Below, in pieces: positions 8,421 through 14,175 of a stretch of 32,482 bases of DNA. The DNA is from Bifidobacterium amazonense. Lineage in GTDB: Bacteria > Actinomycetota > Actinomycetes > Actinomycetales > Bifidobacteriaceae. How positions within the stretch are numbered: position 1 is the first letter of the stretch; each line of letters opens with the position of its first letter. Both the position numbers and the translations under genes were made by a program. Location of the stretch: positions 1-32,482 of the forward strand of contig NZ_JAFEJT020000035.1 in NCBI RefSeq assembly GCF_018555435.2, given 5' to 3'. The notes under the pieces were generated by a model that was not told the origin of the DNA, searched no databases, and saw only the letters and a list, made by a program, of their open reading frames with translations.

Positions 8421-10886
8421 ATGAGGAAAACCGGCAGCCAACCGCAGGAGAACGACGTTCACGCATGTTCTTCCGGCCCGTTCTACGCGCGTACCAGCGA
8501 TCATGGATACGAGACCTGCGTGGAACATCTGTGTATGGCGGGGTGCCTCTCCGGTGGATTCGCGCGGCGATTCGGACACCTCGAAGATGGTCTGTTGGCC
8601 GGTGTGTTTCATGATTTCGGAAAATATTCGCGAGCCTTCCAAAACAGAATTCGTGATCCCGAACATTCCGGCAGGGTCGACCATTCCACGGCAGGCGCGC
8701 AGATGCTGGTGCAGTACGGCCGTTCCATGGCGGCTTTGGCCGTTGCTGGTCATCATGCCGGATTGGCTGATGTGGGAAGCGGAAGGGAACTGGAAGGCTC
8801 CACTTTCAGTGCGCGTATGAACAAGGCTTTCTCTGCAGGGAATCATGGGCCTCTTGCGTTGGCCGGGGCGGGACAGCATCAGATCGAAATACCGCAGTCG
8901 GCATTTCAAGAAGGGATTGCCGTCGATCCGAGGGGATCGTCGCAGTCGACGTGCATGAGGAACGCTGCATGTTACTCCGGCATGATGCTGACCCGCATGC
9001 TGTTGTCTGCCTTGGTGGACGGTGATCGGCTCGATGCGGAATTCTTCACGTCGAATCGAACAGATCGTGCCGAGCATCGGCTTTTGGAACAACTCAAGAA
9101 ACGCCTTGGCCCGGATGCGTTGGCAGGGGAGCAAACCCCGTTGTGGAACGTATTGCGTGAAGCGGCATCGGCCGTAGCCGACATATGCGACGCAGACGGC
9201 AACGCCAACATGGAACGACTGGCCGGCATCGTGGAAAACGTGGCGCAACGGTATCTTGCGAATCCGAATAAGACGTCACTCGACGTCAAACGCTGCGAAC
9301 TGCTTGCACAATGCCTGAAACGGGGACAGGACGAGTCATACAAACCTGGCCTGTATACGCTCACTGCTCCCACCGGCAGCGGCAAAACCATCGCTTCGAT
9401 CACATTCGCGCTCGAACACGCGCGTACGCACGGACTGCAACGGGTCATCTATGTGATCCCATACACCTCGATCATCGACCAGACCGTCGGCAAGTTCGAG
9501 GAGATCTTCGGCTCGGATGCCGTGCTGCCGCATTACGCGGAAGCGCCGTACCAGCTCAAGGACGAGTCCGACATGGACGAAACCGATCTCAAGCGTGCGC
9601 TCGCGGCGGAGAACTGGAACGCGCCGATCGTCGTCACCACGGCCGTACAGTTCTTCGAGAGCCTGTATTCGAACAAGACGTCACGTTGCCGCAAACTGCA
9701 TAACGTCGCAAAGTCGGTCATCGTGTTCGACGAAGCACAGACGCTGCCTGTGCCTTATCTACGGCCATGCGTCAAGGCCATCGCGGAACTTGTGGAACGA
9801 TACGGTTCCACGGCGGTGCTGTGCACGGCCACGCAGCCCGAACTCAAGCCGCTGTTCGACCAGTCGTTCGCCGATGAAGACGCTCACATTCCTGAGATAT
9901 CGCCGTTTTCCAATGCCGATCGTGATGCGTTCCGCCGCGTGACGATCGAACGCATTGGAGATATAGGATTGGATGCGCTTGCGGAGCGTCTGGATGACCA
10001 TCGACAGGTGCTCTGCGTAGTGAACACTCGCAAGAAAGCCCAGTATCTATATGGTCGGCTTGCTCAGAACGGAGACATGGAAGGCACGTTCTGCCTGACG
10101 ACACTGCAGTGCGCAGCAGACCGCAAGCGGCTGCTTGCGACGATTCGCGACCGTCTTGCTGCCGGGGAGACATGCCGCGTGGTATCCACTTCGCTGATCG
10201 AAGCGGGCGTGGACGTTGATTTTCCGGTGGCGTACCGGGAGAAGACGGGGTTGGATTCGATCGTTCAGACCGCCGGGCGATGCAACCGCGAAGGCAAGCG
10301 TGCCGCCGACGAGAGCATGGTCTACGTGTTCTCCACCGAGGGCGGCCATGCGCCGTATCTGGAACAGAACATTACGGCGTACCATACAGTGGCGGATCGG
10401 CAGGTTGATCTGATGTCAAGTGAGGCGATTCGTCTGTACTTTGGTGAACTGCTCAACATGCTGAGCGGGGGCAAGACTGGGCCTACTGGCAATGACGCGC
10501 TGGACAAGCACGGGATTCTCGCTTTGCATGGGCATGACAGGGGGATGCCGTTTGAACGTATTGCCGAGCTGTTCAGACTTATCGAAACTCCGACCGTACC
10601 GGTATATATCCCGTTGACGGACGCAACGTCCGATGAAGGGGCAAGGTTGTGCGCGCAGCTGGAGCGTGGGGACATCGACCGCACGTTGTTCCGCAAGTTG
10701 GGAAAGTACGCGGTCAACGTATGGCCGCAGCACCTCGAAAAGCTGCTGTCGATGGGAGCGGTGCTGCCGGTGGGGCGAGACGGTGATACCGAAGAGAACT
10801 GCTACATTCTGCGGGACATGAGTTTGTATTCGTCGCGACTCGGGCTGCGGATGGACGGCGCATCGGCTGACGGCATCTTTGTGTGA
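8421..10886 (+). CDS. cas3: CRISPR-associated helicase/nuclease Cas3 (type I-C)
   Basis: Effector that unwinds and degrades target DNA once Cascade has bound it; 821 residues. The N-terminal HD nuclease has H36, H64-D65 (GVFHDFGKYS), DHSTAGA and GHHAG. The superfamily 2 helicase follows: Walker A APTGSGKT (316-323), DEAQ (437-440), motif III TATQPEL, then SLIEAGVDVDFPV and QTAGRCNREG (motif VI). AAAGGAG lies 6 bases before ATG 8421; an upstream in-frame GTG at 8379 lacks a site. All catalytic motifs are present, so cas3 itself looks intact. Unlike usual I-C operons it is followed not by cas5c but by a hairpin and a degenerate inverted repeat pair. Confidence 0.96.
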   Translation: MRKTGSQPQENDVHACSSGPFYARTSDHGYETCVEHLCMAGCLSGGFARRFGHLEDGLLAGVFHDFGKYSRAFQNRIRDPEHSGRVDHSTAGAQMLVQYGRSMAALAVAGHHAGLADVGSGRELEGSTFSARMNKAFSAGNHGPLALAGAGQHQIEIPQSAFQEGIAVDPRGSSQSTCMRNAACYSGMMLTRMLLSALVDGDRLDAEFFTSNRTDRAEHRLLEQLKKRLGPDALAGEQTPLWNVLREAASAVADICDADGNANMERLAGIVENVAQRYLANPNKTSLDVKRCELLAQCLKRGQDESYKPGLYTLTAPTGSGKTIASITFALEHARTHGLQRVIYVIPYTSIIDQTVGKFEEIFGSDAVLPHYAEAPYQLKDESDMDETDLKRALAAENWNAPIVVTTAVQFFESLYSNKTSRCRKLHNVAKSVIVFDEAQTLPVPYLRPCVKAIAELVERYGSTAVLCTATQPELKPLFDQSFADEDAHIPEISPFSNADRDAFRRVTIERIGDIGLDALAERLDDHRQVLCVVNTRKKAQYLYGRLAQNGDMEGTFCLTTLQCAADRKRLLATIRDRLAAGETCRVVSTSLIEAGVDVDFPVAYREKTGLDSIVQTAGRCNREGKRAADESMVYVFSTEGGHAPYLEQNITAYHTVADRQVDLMSSEAIRLYFGELLNMLSGGKTGPTGNDALDKHGILALHGHDRGMPFERIAELFRLIETPTVPVYIPLTDATSDEGARLCAQLERGDIDRTLFRKLGKYAVNVWPQHLEKLLSMGAVLPVGRDGDTEENCYILRDMSLYSSRLGLRMDGASADGIFV

Positions 10887-10887
10887 G

Positions 10888-10928
10888 AAAATCGGCGTGC
10901 TCGGCTTCATGCGATAGCCGGGCACGCC
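10888..10928 (-). terminator. Hairpin with minus-strand T-tract
   Basis: Arms 10894-10906 and 10916-10928 (GGCGTGC...GCACGCC) make a stem of about 13 bp with one T-G pair. On the minus strand it is followed by GATTTTC (T-run 10891-10888), so it resembles an intrinsic terminator for RNA coming from the repeat pair at 10962-11057. On the plus strand there is no T-run, though it may also attenuate read-through from cas3. GCACGCC can alternatively pair with GGCGTGC at 10938-10944, giving two exclusive hairpins. Confidence 0.65.
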
Positions 10929-11061
10929 GGGTGCTCTGGCGTGCTAGATAAAAGCTAGTAAATTTCAATCCGCCCCCTCCGCGAGGAGGGAGACTGTACG
11001 GTGCCTGAGCGCGGGACTTGTTCGTCTCAATCCGTTCTCCCATGCATGGGGAGTAACTGTG
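10888..11061 (-). ncRNA. Candidate crRNA-like RNA gene (degenerate mini-CRISPR)
   Basis: Read on the minus strand, this stretch contains a diverged CRISPR repeat (11057-11024), a 29-base spacer (11023-10995) and a near-perfect repeat (10994-10962; one change relative to variants in the main array, with Cas-handle ATTGAAAT kept). The first repeat has lost much primary sequence but keeps CGGATTGAGAC and a rebuilt stem, CTCCC-loop-GGGAG. The predicted transcription start (about 11061) falls at the edge of the first repeat, and a T-tract terminator closes the unit. The spacer begins GAACAAGTCC. Such single-unit pseudo-arrays beside cas genes are known as creA or creR RNAs in other type I systems. 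Whether this one is expressed, or is a rearrangement scar, is unknown. Confidence 0.5.
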
Positions 11062-12702
11062 GAAAGCAATATCATCCCCGTTCCCACCCGTGTCACCCGA
11101 TCGTCCGGCATCGCAGCGAATTTTCTGTGCGATACCGTGGCGTACATGCTCGGATTCGACGCCAAAGGCAAACCCGAGCGCGCGAAACAGGCGTTTCGGG
11201 CATGCGCTGAACTGCATCGTCGCATACTGGGCGACGTCGCCGATCCGTCGGCCGCGGCCGTGCTTGCGTTCTTCTCACAGGAGCCCCAATGGGGAACCGC
11301 TCGGCGGCTGATGGGGGACAAGGCATGGGAATCCGCCGTGACGATGAATTTCGTTCTGCAATATGACGATGGAGAACATGTCGTGTTCATCGACGATTGC
11401 ATTGCCGTACAGGAGGCGTGGAACGCGTATTACGATCGGGAAGACGCCGATGGCGACGATGCGCTGTCGTGCAGTCTAGTCTCCGGCGAGCCGGTGGTCC
11501 CGGCGAAAATCCATCCTAAAATCAAAGGAGTCACAGGCGCGCAATCGTCGGGCGCTTCGCTGATCTCGTTCAACGCGCCCGCGTTCTGCTCGTACGGTCT
11601 TGAACAGAACGAGAATGCTTCGATGAGCAAACGGGAGGCATACGAATATACGACAACGCTCAACACGTTGCTCGCAGATCGTGACCGGGTGCAGCGCATC
11701 GGCGATGATACCGTCGTATCTTGGGCTCGCTGCGGCGAACCCGCATATGCCGACGTATTCGGAGGAACGGTCTTCAACCGGTGGCGGATCAACGGGCAAA
11801 CCGAGCAGTCCTCCGGTGGTCTGGAGGAGACGACAGTTAAGGCCGCGACGAAATCCCTCGCGCAAGGGCGCCCGTACGATTTCGACGGCATTCACCTTGC
11901 CCCCGACGAAGAGTTCCACGTTTTGGCGTTGTCCCCCAACTCGGCGAGATTGTCGGTCCGCTTCTACCTGACTAATACGTTCGGTGCGTTTGCACGCAAC
12001 ATCGAACGGCACTATCGGGATCTTGAGATACGACGTCCCAAATACGACACGACGACGTTCATGTCCACATGGCGGTTGCTGAACCAGACCATCAGACCGC
12101 AGAGCAAGAACGCCAAAGTATCGTCGGAAATGGCCGGATCGGTTATGAAAGCAATCCTCAACGGCACGCCATATCCGACGAGCCTGATCAACGCCGTGGA
12201 AATACGCATCAACGCCGAACACGACGTTTCACCCGACAAGGCGGCGATCATCAAGGCATATTACCTACGAAAAACAACCAACGAGCAATTCAAGGAGGTA
12301 CTGCAGGTGGACATCAAAGAAGACAGTGATTACGTGCCATATGTGCTCGGACGTCTGTTCTCCGTGTACGAGCAGATCCAGCGGGCCGCGATCCCCAACA
12401 TCAATACGACGATCAAGGACAAGTACTTCACCAGTGCGGCCGCGACGCCGGCCCGCATATTTCCGATCCTCGGCGATCTTGCGGCGAAGCACATGCGCAA
12501 AACCTGGCAGTCGAAAGGCTACAAGGTCAAACTGGAGAAGGCACTGGGCGAATTGACCGATAAAGTGGGCGATCGTTATCCGTCAAGGCTTTCCCTCGAA
12601 GAGCGCGGAGCGTTCCAGCTCGGTTACTATCACGAGAACCAGCAGCGATTCAACAAAACCCGTAATGAAGACAACGACGTACAAGGAGCAGACAATGACT
12701 GA
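11059..12702 (+). CDS. cas8c: Cas8c (Csd1) lacking its N-terminus
   Basis: Large subunit of type I-C Cascade, which normally recognises the PAM and recruits Cas3. The 547 residues match Csd1 from the PTRVTRSSGIAANFLCD segment through ITGVKGAQ-like, EYTTALNTLL-like and LSPNSARLSVRF-like blocks to the C-terminal LGYYHENQQRF. Compared with Csd1 proteins that begin MILxALxxYY, about the first 60 residues are missing, and the open frame simply starts at GTG 11059. GGGGAG (11048-11053), 5 bases upstream, can serve as ribosome site, yet it lies in the stem of a degenerate CRISPR repeat and could be occluded. Loss of the N-terminal domain probably impairs PAM recognition. Its last 8 bases overlap cas7c. 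Confidence 0.85.
   Translation: MESNIIPVPTRVTRSSGIAANFLCDTVAYMLGFDAKGKPERAKQAFRACAELHRRILGDVADPSAAAVLAFFSQEPQWGTARRLMGDKAWESAVTMNFVLQYDDGEHVVFIDDCIAVQEAWNAYYDREDADGDDALSCSLVSGEPVVPAKIHPKIKGVTGAQSSGASLISFNAPAFCSYGLEQNENASMSKREAYEYTTTLNTLLADRDRVQRIGDDTVVSWARCGEPAYADVFGGTVFNRWRINGQTEQSSGGLEETTVKAATKSLAQGRPYDFDGIHLAPDEEFHVLALSPNSARLSVRFYLTNTFGAFARNIERHYRDLEIRRPKYDTTTFMSTWRLLNQTIRPQSKNAKVSSEMAGSVMKAILNGTPYPTSLINAVEIRINAEHDVSPDKAAIIKAYYLRKTTNEQFKEVLQVDIKEDSDYVPYVLGRLFSVYEQIQRAAIPNINTTIKDKYFTSAAATPARIFPILGDLAAKHMRKTWQSKGYKVKLEKALGELTDKVGDRYPSRLSLEERGAFQLGYYHENQQRFNKTRNEDNDVQGADND
11068..11096 (-). promoter_or_regulatory. Candidate promoter of the crRNA-like RNA
   Basis: On the minus strand, GTGACA (11096-11091; 5 of 6 to TTGACA), a 17-base spacer and GATATT (11073-11068; 4 of 6 to TATAAT). 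The start would lie about 7 bases on, close to 11061, next to the first degenerate repeat. It sits inside the first codons of the shortened cas8c, so the RNA would be antisense to the cas8c ribosome site. Confidence 0.4.
12307..12702 (+). CDS. cas11c: Cas11c small subunit, internal start in cas8c
   Basis: In type I-C systems the small subunit Cas11c is made from an internal start near the 3' end of cas8c. Here a consensus ribosome site AAGGAGGT (12292-12299) lies 7 bases before an in-frame GTG at 12307. The product would be 131 residues, beginning at VDIKEDSDYVPYVLGRLF and ending with the helical Csd1 tail. That matches the position and size known for Cas11c. A full Shine-Dalgarno inside a coding region with correct spacing is unlikely to be accidental. 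It lies 3' of the cas8c truncation and would still be made even if cas8c were non-functional. Confidence 0.75.
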   Translation: MDIKEDSDYVPYVLGRLFSVYEQIQRAAIPNINTTIKDKYFTSAAATPARIFPILGDLAAKHMRKTWQSKGYKVKLEKALGELTDKVGDRYPSRLSLEERGAFQLGYYHENQQRFNKTRNEDNDVQGADND

Positions 12703-13627
12703 CCGTACCCCCATCGAAAACCGTTATGATTTCACCATTCTCTTCGACGTGGAGAACGGCAATCCGAACGGCGACCCCGACTCGGGCAACATGCCGCGCG
12801 TCGACGTCGAAACCGGCAATGGACTGGTGACCGACGTCTGTGTGAAACGCAAGATCCGCGACTATGTGCAGACGGCCATGGGAGAGGAAGTCCCGTGGCG
12901 TATCTACATCCAGAATCGCAGGACGCTGAATCGGCTCGACAGCGAAGCGCTGGAGGCCGTGCATATCGACGCTCGTCCCGAGGATAAGGATTTCGCCAAG
13001 GAGATCAAGGCACTGAAGAAAGACGATCCCGAGTTGGACCGTCGCCTGCGCGACTACATGTGTGCCAATTTCTTCGACATCCGCACGTTCGGCGCCGTGA
13101 TGACCACGTTCGTCAAGGGCAGTCTGGCATGCGGCCAAGTGCGTGGACCTGTGCAGCTGGGATTCGCGCGATCCATCGATCCCGTCTCCGTACAGGAAAT
13201 CTCCATCACCCGCGTCGCCGTGACCACGGAAGCGGATGCCGCGGAAAAGAACAACACGATGGGCAACAAGTACATCATCCCTTACGGTTTGTACCGTATG
13301 AATGGCTATATTTCCGCCAAACTTGCGCAGAACGTCACCGGGTTCAGCGATGAGGACCTCGACATGCTCTGGCAGGCGATCCTGAACATGTTCGAATTCG
13401 ACCGTTCCGCATCGCGCGGTAACATGGCAGTGCGCAAACTGTACGTGTTCAAGCATTCCAGCGCTCTCGGCGATGCGCCTTCGTGGAAACTGTTCGACAG
13501 CATCGATGTACGTAAACGGGACGGAGTGGATGTCGCTCGCAGCTTCGGAGATTATGCGGTTACTGTGGACCGTGCCGTCATCCCGGATTCCGTAACCGTA
13601 AGCGAAATGGTCGATCACGAGCTATGA
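12695..13627 (+). CDS. cas7c: Cas7c (Csd2) backbone subunit
   Basis: RAMP-fold protein of 310 residues that polymerises along the crRNA to form the Cascade backbone. Type I-C Csd2 signature: FDVENGNPNGDPDSGNMPR near residue 19, followed by VCVKRKIRDYV, then FFDIRTFGAVM, GPVQLGFARSIDPV and GNKYIIPYGLY, and a C-terminal region with FEFDRSASRGNMAVRKLYVFKH. AAGGAG lies 8 bases before ATG 12695, and the gene overlaps cas8c by 8 bases, implying coupling. It appears complete. Directly after it the expected cas4-cas1-cas2 genes are missing except for a cas2 remnant. Confidence 0.95.
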   Translation: MTDRTPIENRYDFTILFDVENGNPNGDPDSGNMPRVDVETGNGLVTDVCVKRKIRDYVQTAMGEEVPWRIYIQNRRTLNRLDSEALEAVHIDARPEDKDFAKEIKALKKDDPELDRRLRDYMCANFFDIRTFGAVMTTFVKGSLACGQVRGPVQLGFARSIDPVSVQEISITRVAVTTEADAAEKNNTMGNKYIIPYGLYRMNGYISAKLAQNVTGFSDEDLDMLWQAILNMFEFDRSASRGNMAVRKLYVFKHSSALGDAPSWKLFDSIDVRKRDGVDVARSFGDYAVTVDRAVIPDSVTVSEMVDHEL

Positions 13628-13631
13628 GCCG

Positions 13632-13679
13632 TCGCATCGGCTGACCGGACGTGTCTGGGTGTCCAGCCAGCCGATGCGA
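13632..13679. terminator. Inverted repeat at the end of the cas genes
   Basis: Perfect 12-bp arms (TCGCATCGGCTG at 13632-13643 and its complement at 13668-13679) plus an inner GGAC/GTCC pair start 4 bases after the cas7c stop codon. It may be a terminator. It also lies exactly at the junction where cas4, cas1 and the front of cas2 are missing, so it could be a deletion scar. Confidence 0.5.
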
Positions 13680-13692
13680 TGATTCACTGACA

Positions 13693-13890
13693 TATGGGCA
13701 GCGAGTACAGAACGGTGTGTTTTTGGCGTCGCTTTCGGATTATCTGCTACTGCGGTATGAGCTGGATGACATCGTTGATCTTGAATGTGACAGTCTACGG
13801 TTCTACAGTTTAGGAACGAAGGATTCAACTCGGATAGAGCATGTAGGTCTGCAGCGGCATATGCCAGTTGATGATGCGATGATGATATAG
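13693..13890 (+). pseudogene. cas2: cas2 remnant (C-terminal two thirds)
   Basis: The frame YGQRVQNGVFLA, then DYLLLRYELDDIVDLECDSL, RFYSLG and a VEHVG-like IEHVG segment, ending MMI, corresponds to the second strand through the C-terminus of type I-C Cas2, whose normal form reads GxRVQxSVFEC, EEDSLRFY, VEHVG. About 30 N-terminal residues, including the first beta strand with the metal-binding Asp, are absent. The frame instead runs upstream into unrelated sequence past the inverted repeat. Cas2 is the adaptation partner of Cas1, so this remnant shows that the cas4-cas1-cas2 block was once present and was deleted between the cas7c stop and this point. Confidence 0.8.
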
Positions 13891-14175
13891 GTTGATATAG
13901 GTGGGTATTGCTGCGGTACTTGGTGAGCGAATGAGGTGACGTGGTGGTGTAGTGCGGTGCGAGGGATGAGCTGACGGAAAATCGCCGGATGTTTGCGCCG
14001 TGATGGAGCAGAAGGTATGTGCCTTTTGCTTGTGGTTGTTCCCCGAACGCGGGCAGTTGCTTAATAAGTGAATAGAGTTTTGGAATATAGGATTTCTGGC
14101 ATCGTATCAGGGCGTCTCGTATTGAAGTGTTCTGATACCATGTTGTGCGGTCATACGCGAGTATTCCATCCGTGC
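13891..14175 (+). promoter_or_regulatory. CRISPR leader region
   Basis: A 285-base gene-free stretch between the cas2 remnant and the first repeat, less GC-rich near its end (TTGCTTAATAAGTGAATAG at 14057 onward). It lies on the side expected for the leader, because the repeats end in ATTGAAAT. It should contain the pre-crRNA promoter; no -35/-10 pair stands out strongly. GTATCAG (14104-14110) and CTGATAC (14132-14138) form a hairpin. Between these arms GTCTCGTATTGAAGT (14114-14128) looks like the two ends of a repeat without its central palindrome. Confidence 0.6.

Noticed and set aside
4870..8466. Long open frame on the minus strand opposite ileS
   Set aside because: Mirror-frame artefact of GC-rich codon use; no domain similarity, and ileS is unambiguous. 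The same holds for the long frames opposite purL and purK and within aspS.
9668..9677. TTC followed by GAACAAG inside cas3, matching PAM plus seven seed bases of the mini-array spacer
   Set aside because: Beyond the seed only scattered bases match, it lies in the middle of coding sequence, and a ten-base match in 32 kb on two strands is not rare enough. Kept only as a hint.
10887..10961. Possible remnant of cas5c between cas3 and the repeat pair
   Set aside because: No frame in these 75 bases shows Cas5c motifs; the stretch is mostly hairpin.
10930..10965. Plus-strand promoter for cas8c around TAGATAAAAGCTAGTAAAT
   Set aside because: AT-rich, with -10-like words, but no credible -35 at the right distance; could not be supported.
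13388..13400. Minus-strand TTC-GAACATGT in cas7c as a possible mini-array target
   Set aside because: Fits the seed except at position 6, but further pairing is poor, and several similar short matches exist in the window.
13651..13692. N-terminal part of the frame containing the cas2 remnant
   Set aside because: These 14 codons fall in the inverted repeat and do not resemble Cas2; only the part from 13693 was annotated.
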